A stretch of DNA of 54,272 nucleotides from Deltaproteobacteria bacterium. GTDB lineage: Bacteria > Myxococcota_A > Polyangia > Haliangiales > JADYYK01. The position numbers were made by a program, and so were the translations under genes. Within the stretch, counting starts at the first letter, position 1; the number at the start of each line of letters is the position of its first letter. This document shows positions 24,010 through 32,154 of this stretch, in pieces. The notes under the pieces were generated by a model. The model did no database searches. It worked only from the letters and a program-made list of their open reading frames with translations, and had not been told where the DNA came from. The stretch covers positions 1-54,272 of the forward strand of contig JADYYK010000266.1 of assembly GCA_020853705.1 (NCBI GenBank), written 5' to 3'.

Positions 24010-25503
24010 CTACTTCAGCGTTCCCAGCCCCGACATGTCGATAGCCACCTCGCGAGGCCCTGCCTTGATGGGGCCATCCGAGATCGAGATCGGGACGCGC
24101 ATGCGGCCCTGGGCCTGCTCCTTGGCCACGCCATACGCCACCGGCACGAGGGCCCAGCGCCACGCGGTCGACGGTTGCGCCCATTCGTCATAGCGGGTCC
24201 ACGCCAGCGCGCTGGCGGGGCTGGAGCCTCTGATCCAGATCCGCTTGGCCGTGCGCAGGTCGGCGCCCGCCAGTGCACCTCGGAGCAAGCGCAACTCCGC
24301 CATCTGGGGCTCCACGTACAGAGTGGTGACGTTGCGAGCGGCGACGAGACAGGCCAGCAACGTCGCAGCAGCCAGGGCATGGCTGACGACCCGATCCGCG
24401 TACGCGCGGCGAACCAGCCCCAGGTAGCCCTGAACGGCGCAGACACCGTACAGCAGGACCAGGGGCGTGATGGCGAACTGGGTCCGGTAGGCGTTCCAGT
24501 AGCCTGCGGCCATCAGGCTCGGCAGGTAGGCCAGCGGCAATAGCGCCGCGGCCAGCAGCAGCGCCAGCGCGCGGCGTTGCCAGGTCCCGTGCAGACGGAG
24601 CCACATGCCGCCAGCGATGAAGGCGCTGACCAGGAGCGCCAGTCCCTTGACGGGGCGCAGTCGAAACAGCTGAAACGCGTCAGCCAGGGGCGCCCGCCAG
24701 AACCAGCGCGCCTTGGTCAGCCACGAGGTCTCGAGCTTGGCCCGCGCCGTGTCGGCATACTGCGGATACAGCTTCATGCCGATCTTGAAGGCCAGATAGC
24801 CGAGCACGAGGCCACCGCCAAGCATGGCGCCAAACCACAGCAGCCGGCGCAGGAGCCGAGCCGGCAGGTGTTCGCCACGGGCGAACAGGTCGATCGCCAG
24901 GAACACCACGAAGAACATTCCAGTGACCTGGTAGATCGTGATGGCCACGAACAGCAGCACTTGCACCGCTGCAACCAGACTCCAGCGCACGCGCGCGCGC
25001 TGGGCGGCCAGCGCGCGGCCACTCAACGAGAAGGCCACCCCGGTCAAAGCGGCCGAGTAGAAGACCGGCCACAGCGTTGCCCACGCGGCGCAGACCTGGA
25101 AGGCCGGGGTCACCCCGACCAGCACCGCGAAGCTGGCAGCCCAGAACACCGACCAGCCGGCCCGACGCACGCCCCGGTAGAGCAGCCATTGCAGCAGCGC
25201 GATCCCGAGTACACCGAGCAGCCTCAGCCAGCGCAGGTCGGCGAGATAGCGAGTCGCCTTGAACGAGAGGCCCACCGCGACGGCGTCCATGATGCGTCCG
25301 CCAGGCACGCCCCACCACGCAAGCCACCAGCCGTGCTTGGAGTAGTAGTAGTTGACGTAGTCGTCGGTCACCGCGTACGGCGTCACCAGGACGGCCGAGT
25401 AGGTCAGCATGACCAGCAAGGTCATGGCCAGCGCGACGTGCCACTCGGCGACGGTGGTCGTCGACGGGGCGCTCGGCGCAGCTTGCTCCGCGGCGCGCCC
25501 CAT
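24010..25503 (-). CDS. GtrII-like multipass glycosyltransferase, paralogue 1
   Basis: 497 aa with about ten membrane helices and a C-terminal soluble segment of about 90 aa. The N-terminal VTPYAVTDDYVNYYY carries the Asp-Asp pair typical of GtrII-type and related GT-C transferases, placed in the first outer loop. GVTPAFQVCAAWATLWPVFYSA and the C-terminal EPQMAELRLLRG, WTRYDEWAQPSTAW and IDMSGLG blocks recur in the next two genes. It probably moves a sugar from a polyprenyl-phosphate carrier to a surface glycan. ATG 25503 overlaps the upstream stop (TGATG). The frame is open to 25542 but that lies inside the neighbour. Confidence 0.75.
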   Translation of the reverse strand: MGRAAEQAAPSAPSTTTVAEWHVALAMTLLVMLTYSAVLVTPYAVTDDYVNYYYSKHGWWLAWWGVPGGRIMDAVAVGLSFKATRYLADLRWLRLLGVLGIALLQWLLYRGVRRAGWSVFWAASFAVLVGVTPAFQVCAAWATLWPVFYSAALTGVAFSLSGRALAAQRARVRWSLVAAVQVLLFVAITIYQVTGMFFVVFLAIDLFARGEHLPARLLRRLLWFGAMLGGGLVLGYLAFKIGMKLYPQYADTARAKLETSWLTKARWFWRAPLADAFQLFRLRPVKGLALLVSAFIAGGMWLRLHGTWQRRALALLLAAALLPLAYLPSLMAAGYWNAYRTQFAITPLVLLYGVCAVQGYLGLVRRAYADRVVSHALAAATLLACLVAARNVTTLYVEPQMAELRLLRGALAGADLRTAKRIWIRGSSPASALAWTRYDEWAQPSTAWRWALVPVAYGVAKEQAQGRMRVPISISDGPIKAGPREVAIDMSGLGTLK

Positions 25504-27080
25504 CACTTGAAGCTGCGCAACCCTGACATGTCGATGACCCACTCGCCTGGCGGCGGCTTGAAGCCCCGCTTGACCACCGCGATCGGGATCTTGGGACGCT
25601 TCCCGCCCAGTGACTCATAGGCCATCACGTATGCGATGTGCGGCAAGGCCCACTCGCGCGAGCTGGTCGCCAGTCCCCACTCGTCGTAGCGGCTCCAGGC
25701 CAGGCTGTCAGACCAGGTCGCGCCCACGATGTTGATCTTGGTCGCGGCCTTCCAGTTGACCTTCCTGAACTCCCTGCGCATGACCCGCAGCTCGGTCATC
25801 TGCGGCTCGGCGTCGATCGTGGTGACGTTGTAGGCGGCGGAGGCGGCGGCGCCCACCGCCACCAGGCCGAGCATGACGGCGGTGACCGCGGCGATCCGGG
25901 GTTGCCAGGCCTGTCGCCCCACCCGCCCGAGCAGATACTCCACGCCTCGCGCCCAACCGCGCAGCGCATAGAACGCGTACAGCAGGACCAGCGCGGTCAT
26001 CGGCATCTGGGTCCGGTACGCGTCCCAGCGACCGTTGGCCACCAGGCTGGGCAGATAGGCCACCGGGATGAGCACGCCTGCAAGCAAGACCAGCAGCCCG
26101 CGCTGCCACAGAGCCCCGCGCAGGAACAGGAACAGGCCGGGGAAGATGAAGAGCGCCGAGAGCAACGGCAGGTGCTCGGATGGTCTGACCTTGAGCAGCT
26201 GGAGGGTGTCGCGCAGCGGCCAGCTCCAGAACCACGACAGCTTGTCTCCCCAGGCCTCGGCCTGGACCTTGGTCCGCACCGGATCGCTGACGAAGTAGTA
26301 GTAGTGGAAGCCGATCTTGAAGGCCAGCCAGCCGATGAACAGGCCGCCGATCAGGAAGCCGCTGTGCCAGATGAAGCGGCGCCAGAAGCGCGGGGCGACA
26401 TCGCCCTGCCCATACAGATCGATGGCGGCGAACACCACGTAGAACATCATCGTGACCTGGTAGACCGTCACCGACAGGAACAGCAGCAGCGCGCCACCAA
26501 ACGACCACAGGACGCGCGACAGGTGACCACGCGCATCCATCGCCTTGCGACTCGCGTGACAGGCCAGGCCGGCCCATGCCGCCGAAAAGAAGACTGGCCA
26601 CATCGTCGTCCACGGGGCACAGACCTGGAAGGCCGGCGTCACGCACATGAGGTAGGCCACACAGGCCGCGCGCCCGCGCGACCAGCCCGCGCGTGACAGC
26701 TCACGATGGAGCAGCCATGCCAGGAGGGCAATCCCGAGCACACCGAGCAAGCGTAGCCAGCGCAGGTCCTCGAGACGGGGCGTCCAGTAGAAAGAGTAGC
26801 CAACCAGGATGCCGTCGATCACCCGACCGGCAGGAATCGCAGCGACGCTCACCTTCTGCCCCATCTTGGCGAAGGCGAAGTTGACCCAGTCGTCGGTCAC
26901 GGCATAGGGCGTGACGATGACGGCCGCATAGGTCAGCAGCAGTGCTGCTGCGAGCAGCATTCCGATGTGGCTGTCGCGGAGCACGAGGCCGGCCGGCGTC
27001 GGGGCGGCGCGATCGCCCGAGGCAGGCGATGGCGCTGGCGCGTCTGGAGGGGCATCGGCAGGGGTCACGGGCGCGGCCAT
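25503..27080 (-). CDS. GtrII-like multipass glycosyltransferase, paralogue 2
   Basis: 525 aa; the architecture is that of its two neighbours. After a Pro/Ala-rich cytoplasmic tail of about 35 aa come about ten helices, with VTPYAVTDDWVNFAF in the first outer loop and VTPAFQVCAPWTTMWPVFFSA further on. The C-terminal soluble part ends in PPPGEWVIDMSGLRSFK. It is clearly closer to paralogue 1 than to paralogue 3 in the first third. ATG 27080 lies 2 nt after the stop of paralogue 3, with GAGGAG about 11 nt upstream. Sugar donor and acceptor are unknown. Confidence 0.75.
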   Translation of the reverse strand: MAAPVTPADAPPDAPAPSPASGDRAAPTPAGLVLRDSHIGMLLAAALLLTYAAVIVTPYAVTDDWVNFAFAKMGQKVSVAAIPAGRVIDGILVGYSFYWTPRLEDLRWLRLLGVLGIALLAWLLHRELSRAGWSRGRAACVAYLMCVTPAFQVCAPWTTMWPVFFSAAWAGLACHASRKAMDARGHLSRVLWSFGGALLLFLSVTVYQVTMMFYVVFAAIDLYGQGDVAPRFWRRFIWHSGFLIGGLFIGWLAFKIGFHYYYFVSDPVRTKVQAEAWGDKLSWFWSWPLRDTLQLLKVRPSEHLPLLSALFIFPGLFLFLRGALWQRGLLVLLAGVLIPVAYLPSLVANGRWDAYRTQMPMTALVLLYAFYALRGWARGVEYLLGRVGRQAWQPRIAAVTAVMLGLVAVGAAASAAYNVTTIDAEPQMTELRVMRREFRKVNWKAATKINIVGATWSDSLAWSRYDEWGLATSSREWALPHIAYVMAYESLGGKRPKIPIAVVKRGFKPPPGEWVIDMSGLRSFK

Positions 27081-27082
27081 GC

Positions 27083-28705
27083 TCAGCGATACTCCTCGAA
27101 GGCGCTCAGGTTGATCAGCCACTCACCCGCGGGTGGCTTGAAGGGGACGTTATTGGGCGCCTGCAGGATCGGGAACTTCGGAAGGTGACCCAGGCGTTCC
27201 GCGGTCAAGACATAGACCATGCTGGGAGCGCTCCACCACTGCGCCGTGCTCGGCAGGCCGAACTCGTCGTAACGAACGCCCGTGAGAGCGCTGGTCCAGT
27301 TGGCGCCCGCGACATGGAGCTTCTTGATCTTCTCTGGCTTGAGGCGTGACAGCTGGTTCTTCACCACCCGCAGCTCGGCCATCTGTGGCTCCGCGTAGTA
27401 GAGGGCCAGGTTGTGGACCGTCATCAGACCCGACAGCACGGTGGCGACGGCGACCACGCCAGGCAGCGCGCGCTGCGCCCTCGCCCCGAGCGCCTTGGCA
27501 TAGCCGTGACCGGCCAGGAACGCATAGAACACGACCAGCGGATCGAGGGCGAGCTGGGTGCGATAGGCGCCCCAGTTCTCGGACGTCAGCAGGTTGGGCA
27601 GATAGACCAGCGGCACCAGCAGCAGTGCCAGCGCCAATAGCTTGAGCCGCTCGCGGAGGGTGCCCTCGAAGTACAGGAACAGGCCGCTGAAGACGACCAC
27701 GAAGAGGGCGGCTGCCAGGTACGGAGTCGGCCGCAGCACCCCGAGCTGGAAGGCATCGCGCCAGGGCCCCGTGAGGGCGTAGTACAGCTTGGCGCCGAAA
27801 TCGTGGACCAAGTGCGTACGCTGGCTCGGCAGCCAGCGCCCGAAGAACGCCAGCCCGATCTGGTACGCGATGAAGCCAAGCCCGAGCCCCCCCGCTGTCA
27901 CCGCGGCGAGCCCGAGCATCGAACGCTCGTCGCGGCCTGCGTCAGGTCGCGGCCGGAAGATGTGGATGGCCACGAAGACGAGGAAGTACATCAGGGACAC
28001 CTGGTAGACCGTCACCGCGAACAGCAGGAGCATCCCCACGACGAAGAACAGCCGCACTTGTCGGCGCCGCGGCAGCCCTGGCGCCAGCGCTCGCAGCGAC
28101 AGCTCGCACGCGAGCCCCGCCGCGATGCACGCATAGAAGACCGAGAACAGGATCGCCCAGGAGCCGCAGACCTGGAACGATGGCGTGGTGCACATCAGGT
28201 AGGCCAGTGCGGCCGAGCGTGCCAGAGGCCAGCCGGCGCGGGTCAGGGCCCGCACCAGCAGCGCGCCCAGCAGTGCGATGCCGATCACCCCGAAGAGGCG
28301 GATCCAGCGCAGGTTCTCGATGGTGCCGGCCAGCTCGAAGGCCGCGACCGTCATCACTGCCGAGGTCACACAGCCGCGCGCCAGCGACGACCCGACGGTG
28401 GGCTCACCCGGACGGGAGCGCTTGAAGGCCCGGTTGCCGAGGTCGAACGACTCCCCACGCAGGGTCTGGGCAAGCCGAAAGTAGTCATCGGTGACGGCAT
28501 ACGGCGTCACGATCACCACGGCATACGTCAGCAGCAACCCGACGCCGAGCAGGCCAACGACCGCGGGGAGCCTGAGCGACGTCGTCAGCGCCGGCACGGC
28601 CGTGGGCCCGGCACCTGCTGGCGCGGGGGGGCCCCCCTGCGTCGCTCCCGGCCCAGGCGCCTTGTCGCTGGACGCGTGCCCAGTCAACGTGCCGCGGCCT
28701 CGCAC
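27083..28705 (-). CDS. GtrII-like multipass glycosyltransferase, paralogue 3
   Basis: 540 aa, about ten helices. It shares VTPYAVTDDYF (outer-loop Asp-Asp), TTPSFQVCGSWAILFSVFYA and a C-terminal PPAGEWLINLSAF tail with the other two. The outer loop after the Asp-Asp pair is longer and unrelated in sequence (GESFDLGNRAFKRSR), which may reflect a different acceptor. Start codon is uncertain: GTG 28705 overlaps the aminotransferase gene by 22 nt; TTG 28687 would overlap its stop directly (TTGA) and has a GAGG about 10 nt upstream. It opens the run of three paralogues in the order of transcription. Confidence 0.72.
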   Translation of the reverse strand: MRGRGTLTGHASSDKAPGPGATQGGPPAPAGAGPTAVPALTTSLRLPAVVGLLGVGLLLTYAVVIVTPYAVTDDYFRLAQTLRGESFDLGNRAFKRSRPGEPTVGSSLARGCVTSAVMTVAAFELAGTIENLRWIRLFGVIGIALLGALLVRALTRAGWPLARSAALAYLMCTTPSFQVCGSWAILFSVFYACIAAGLACELSLRALAPGLPRRRQVRLFFVVGMLLLFAVTVYQVSLMYFLVFVAIHIFRPRPDAGRDERSMLGLAAVTAGGLGLGFIAYQIGLAFFGRWLPSQRTHLVHDFGAKLYYALTGPWRDAFQLGVLRPTPYLAAALFVVVFSGLFLYFEGTLRERLKLLALALLLVPLVYLPNLLTSENWGAYRTQLALDPLVVFYAFLAGHGYAKALGARAQRALPGVVAVATVLSGLMTVHNLALYYAEPQMAELRVVKNQLSRLKPEKIKKLHVAGANWTSALTGVRYDEFGLPSTAQWWSAPSMVYVLTAERLGHLPKFPILQAPNNVPFKPPAGEWLINLSAFEEYR

Positions 28706-29811
28706 AGCGTGGCGATGACGGCAGCCTGCTCTGCGGCCGTCAGCGCCTCGAACAGCGGCAGAGACAGCGATCTGCTGGCGATGTCCAGCGCCTGCGGCAA
28801 GGAGACCTGGTAGCGGGCCTGGAAGTAGGCAGTGCTGGGCATCGAGTAGGTGCCGATCGCGGTCTCGATGCCCTGGGCCTTCATGCTTGCCATGATGTCG
28901 ACGCGGCGCGCAGCCAGCGCCGCGGGCAGCAGGGTCACGTAGGACTGGTAGACATGGAAGGCGCCAGGCGCGACAAAGGGGGGCGTGATGCCAGTGCCCG
29001 CCAGTAGCCGGTCGTAGCGAGCGGCGGCGGCGCGCCGAGCGGCGTTGATGCGGTCCAGCTTCGCGAGCTGCGTCACCCCGAGTGCAGCCTGGAAGTCGGT
29101 CATCCGATAGTTAAAACCCGCCAGGTCGAACACCGGGGGCTGTGCCCCTGGGCGCTGGCCGTGGTTACGCAGCGCCCGCATGTGGTCTGCCAGCCTGGCG
29201 TCGTTGGTGGTGATGACGCCGCCTTCGCCCGTGGTCACCGCCTTGCGCGGATGGAAGCTGAAGCAACCCAGCACGCCCTGGCTGCCCGCCACCCTGTCGC
29301 CCAGGCGCGCCCCCAGCGCGCACGCCGCATCCTCAATGACGGGCAGTCCGTACTCTGCGCCGAGCGAGATGATGCGATCGATCTCGGCCATCTGGCCGAA
29401 GGTGTGAACCGGCAAGATGGCCTTGACCCTGCGCGCACAGTCACGATTCGACATCACCCGCCGCAGCGTCTCGGCGAGGGCCTCCACGTCCATGTTGAAG
29501 GTATCGGGGCGGATATCCACGAAGACCGGCTGCGCACCGCACAGCTCGATGACGTTGGCGGTCGAAAGCCAGGAGTACGCGGTCACCACGACGAGGTCGC
29601 CGACACCCACTCCCAGCCCGAGCAGCGCCATCTGCAGCGCGGCGGTGCAGTTCGACACCGCTACGACCTCGCGGACGCCGATCAGCTCGGCCAGGCGGGC
29701 CTCGAACGCCAGCACGTTCTTGCCCTGCACCAGCATCCCCGTACGCAGCACCGCGCTGACGGCAGCCACATCGTCATCCTCGATGCTCGGCGCTGTGATC
29801 GGAATCGCCAT
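28684..29811 (-). CDS. DegT/DnrJ/EryC1-family sugar aminotransferase
   Basis: 375 aa PLP enzyme, a second and distinct DegT protein. SNCTAALQMAL (phosphate site), EDAACALGA and the Lys190 Schiff base in FHPRKAVTTGEGG are clear; the HPRK-TTGEGG form is that of the common perosamine/4-amino-sugar (PerA/ArnB-like) branch, different from the FPSKNLGALGDAG form of the 22859 gene. It should aminate a UDP- or GDP-4-keto-6-deoxy sugar at C4, but the matching 4,6-dehydratase is not clearly in the window. ATG 29811 has GAGG 6 nt upstream. It sits 17 nt after the epimerase stop. Confidence 0.88.
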   Translation of the reverse strand: MAIPITAPSIEDDDVAAVSAVLRTGMLVQGKNVLAFEARLAELIGVREVVAVSNCTAALQMALLGLGVGVGDLVVVTAYSWLSTANVIELCGAQPVFVDIRPDTFNMDVEALAETLRRVMSNRDCARRVKAILPVHTFGQMAEIDRIISLGAEYGLPVIEDAACALGARLGDRVAGSQGVLGCFSFHPRKAVTTGEGGVITTNDARLADHMRALRNHGQRPGAQPPVFDLAGFNYRMTDFQAALGVTQLAKLDRINAARRAAAARYDRLLAGTGITPPFVAPGAFHVYQSYVTLLPAALAARRVDIMASMKAQGIETAIGTYSMPSTAYFQARYQVSLPQALDIASRSLSLPLFEALTAAEQAAVIATLCEAAAR

Positions 29812-29828
29812 GACGACCTCGCTCGCCG

Positions 29829-30788
29829 CTAGGCCAGCTTCATCTCCTCGAACCACTTCGCGGTGCGCAAGATGCCGTCGTCGAGATCGACGTCGGCCTT
29901 GAAGCCCAGGATATCGAGTGACTTCTTGGTCTCCGGGATGCGCAGCTCGATGTCGGCCGATAGCGGCTCGCGGAAGGTGATCTTCGACTTCGAGTTGAGG
30001 ACGCGACACACGGTCTGGGCCAGGCCGTAGATGGTCGTGACCGCGCGGGCGTTGCCGATGTTGAACGACTCGCCCACGGCCTTCGGGTTCACCAGCGTCA
30101 GCATGATGCCGTTGACCAGATCGTCGATGTAGCACCAGGCGCGGATCTGGGTGCCATCGCCGCGGACGAACAGGTCCTCGTTCTTGAGCGCGCGCTTGAT
30201 GAAGATCTGGATGGCGCCCTCGCCGGTCTGGCCGGGGCCGTAGATGTTGAAGGGGCGGATGGTCACCGTGGGCAGGCCGAACTCGGTGCAGTAGGCCTTG
30301 GCCAGGTGCTCGCCGGCCAGCTTGCTGACGGCGTAGACCCAGCGTGCCTCGCCGGCCGAACCGGACACCGCGTTGGAGTCCTCCGAGACGCGGTAGGCCA
30401 TGCTGCCGAAGACCTCGGAGGTCGAGAAGTCGACCACGCGGTGGCTGACGCCGGCCTTGTGCGCGGCGCGCAGCACGTTGGCGGTCCCGATCATGTTGAC
30501 CTCCATGGTCTTGACCGGAGACTTGATGACGGTGTCGATCCCCGCGATGGCGGCGCAGTGGATGACCACGTTGCAGCCCTGGACCGCACGGGTGACACCG
30601 GCTTCGTCGAGGATGTCGCCCTCGATCATGGTGACCTGCTTGTTGTCACCCAGGGGCGTGTACTTCATGGTGTTGCGCGACAGGTTGTCGTAGAGGACGA
30701 CCTCGTTCTTGCCCGACAGCTTGGTCGCCAGGGTGGTACCGACGAAGCCCGCGCCGCCCGTGATCAAGATCCGCTTACCCTCGAGCAC
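29829..30788 (-). CDS. NAD-dependent nucleotide-sugar epimerase/dehydratase
   Basis: 319 aa extended short-chain dehydrogenase/reductase. The NAD-binding GGAGFVG is at 11-17, the D-loop Asp in YDNLSRN, a Ser-Thr in DFSTSEVFG, and the catalytic Tyr152-x3-Lys156 in VYAVSK. RPFNIYGPGQTGEGA and DGTQIRAWCYIDDLV are typical of the UDP-sugar 4-epimerase/4,6-dehydratase group; the Ser-Thr-Ser rather than Thr-Asp-Glu near the active site favours an epimerase over a dehydratase. It is first in a five-gene operon with short gaps or overlaps reaching 24010. The start is GTG with an excellent ribosome site. Confidence 0.88.
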   Translation of the reverse strand: MLEGKRILITGGAGFVGTTLATKLSGKNEVVLYDNLSRNTMKYTPLGDNKQVTMIEGDILDEAGVTRAVQGCNVVIHCAAIAGIDTVIKSPVKTMEVNMIGTANVLRAAHKAGVSHRVVDFSTSEVFGSMAYRVSEDSNAVSGSAGEARWVYAVSKLAGEHLAKAYCTEFGLPTVTIRPFNIYGPGQTGEGAIQIFIKRALKNEDLFVRGDGTQIRAWCYIDDLVNGIMLTLVNPKAVGESFNIGNARAVTTIYGLAQTVCRVLNSKSKITFREPLSADIELRIPETKKSLDILGFKADVDLDDGILRTAKWFEEMKLA

Positions 30789-30794
30789 CTGCTA

Positions 30795-30801
30795 CCTCCT
30801 T
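30795..30801 (-). promoter_or_regulatory. Strong Shine-Dalgarno site deciding a GTG start
   Basis: AAGGAGG on the minus strand lies 6 nt before the GTG at 30788. It is one of the best-matched ribosome sites in the window and fixes the start of the epimerase gene. The AT-richer stretch just upstream (about 30808-30855) includes TTCCAA and GATATT 17 bp apart, a weak promoter candidate for the glycan operon. Confidence 0.7.
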
Positions 30802-30861
30802 GAAGGGAGAAACGGTGCGCAATATCGACCAATCACCAGCGGATTGGAAGGGGCGCCTGCG

Positions 30862-32154
30862 TCAATCTCCGGCACGCGCGAGCACGGTCTCGAAGTGCGC
30901 TCGCGCACCCTCGGCCGCTGCGGGGTCCACGAAGGCCATCCAGCTCATGTAGCTGGCCAGGAAGCCGAGGTCGCGGGCCCACGCTGGCAGGTAGCGCGGC
31001 GGCACCAGCACGCCGTCGGCCAGCAGGCGGCCCAGCACCGGGACGTCGTCGACCTCGAGCTTGCCCAGGAACAGGGCGGCCACCAGCTCGGGGTGGCGGC
31101 GGGTCATGGCGACGCCGAGGAAGCTGGTCACGCGCATCAGGCCGTCGAGGTAGACCACGTCCTTGGTGAAGGGCGCGCCGCCGCTGACCAGGCCGCCGCG
31201 GACCACGCGCCGGGCCGACTCGAAGGCCGCGGCCTCGGTGGCGCCGCGGGCCAGGAACCAGCGGTAGAGCTCGAGGAAGTCGGCGCCGTCCTCGGCCATC
31301 TTGATGGCCAGGGTGCGGCCCGACAGCGCGCGCAGGCGGCCGACGTCCAGGGTGTGCGACATCAGCTCGGTGAAGATGGCCAGCCCCTCCTGGGTGCGGG
31401 TGGCGCGCGGCGCGGCGCTGGCCAGCAGCGGCAGCGCGATCTGGGCGCGGCCGTTCAAGGTCGTCGCCACATGGACGTGGCCCTCGTGATGTTCCAGCTG
31501 CGCCAGCTCGCGCAGCGAGAAGCGCGCCCCGGCGCGCAGGCGCACGCCCGCCGCGCCCGAGGCCGCCTTGGCCGCCAGCCCGGGGACGACCTCGCAGCGC
31601 ACCACCTCACCCGCCGACAGCCCGACGAAGAAGCCGGCCAGGCGCCGCTCCAGCTCGGCCGCCGCCGCCGCCGCATCCAACTCCTCGGGCTCGTCGGCGA
31701 GCGCGCTGCCGGCGTAGCGCGCGATGACCTCGTCGAAGTGCTCGGCCAGCGCCAGGTTGGTGGTGCGCCCGTCGGTCGACGCGCTGGCGGGCCGGCCGTA
31801 CAGCTCGCACGAGCGATGGTAGAAGCCGCGCGTGCCCACCGCGCCCAGCATGCGCGCGGCCATGGCGTACGACTCGCAGGTCTCGGCGCACAGGCGGCCC
31901 AGCGGCGCAGCGTCCTCGTCGCCGAGCAGCGTGCGCGCCCGCGTCGCCAGCGCCTCGAAGCGCTCGGCCACGGCGCGGGTGTCGAAGCGCGGCGTGTACG
32001 CGACCTCGGGCAGCTCGCGCGCGCCGGCGGCGAAGAAGCGCTCGCGCACGCTGGCCGGCCACGAGATCGTCCCCAGGATGCGCACCGGGCGCTGGGCGTC
32101 CTGGATCTCCGCCCCCAGCCCGCGCAGGACCTCGAGCGCGCGGGCCGAGATCAC
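30862..32154 (-). CDS. QEGLA-motif zinc metallopeptidase (DUF1704/MATCAP-like)
   Basis: 430 aa. It has H223-E224-G-H-V-H228 (the HExxxH form) and, 27 residues later, TQEGLA with Glu256, the signature of the PF08014/DUF1704 family (annotated in bacteria as flavohemoglobin expression-modulating QEGLA motif protein; the animal relatives are the MATCAP tyrosine carboxypeptidases). ARRVVRGG and LYRWFLARGAT segments further on also fit. No signal peptide or membrane helix. The GTG start at 32154 overlaps the kinase stop (GTGA), so it is made with the kinase. The frame remains open to 32874 but inside the kinase gene. Bacterial substrates are unknown. Confidence 0.82.
   Translation of the reverse strand: MISARALEVLRGLGAEIQDAQRPVRILGTISWPASVRERFFAAGARELPEVAYTPRFDTRAVAERFEALATRARTLLGDEDAAPLGRLCAETCESYAMAARMLGAVGTRGFYHRSCELYGRPASASTDGRTTNLALAEHFDEVIARYAGSALADEPEELDAAAAAAELERRLAGFFVGLSAGEVVRCEVVPGLAAKAASGAAGVRLRAGARFSLRELAQLEHHEGHVHVATTLNGRAQIALPLLASAAPRATRTQEGLAIFTELMSHTLDVGRLRALSGRTLAIKMAEDGADFLELYRWFLARGATEAAAFESARRVVRGGLVSGGAPFTKDVVYLDGLMRVTSFLGVAMTRRHPELVAALFLGKLEVDDVPVLGRLLADGVLVPPRYLPAWARDLGFLASYMSWMAFVDPAAAEGARAHFETVLARAGD

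Noticed and set aside
21305..24184. A 959-residue open frame on the minus strand
   Set aside because: It runs antisense to two well-supported enzymes (22859 and 21872 genes) and is rich in Arg/Gly/Gln with no recognisable domain; typical of GC-rich shadow frames.
24010..28705. Three GtrII-like frames as fragments of one broken gene
   Set aside because: Each is full length with its own N-terminal Asp-Asp loop, about ten helices and the same C-terminal end.
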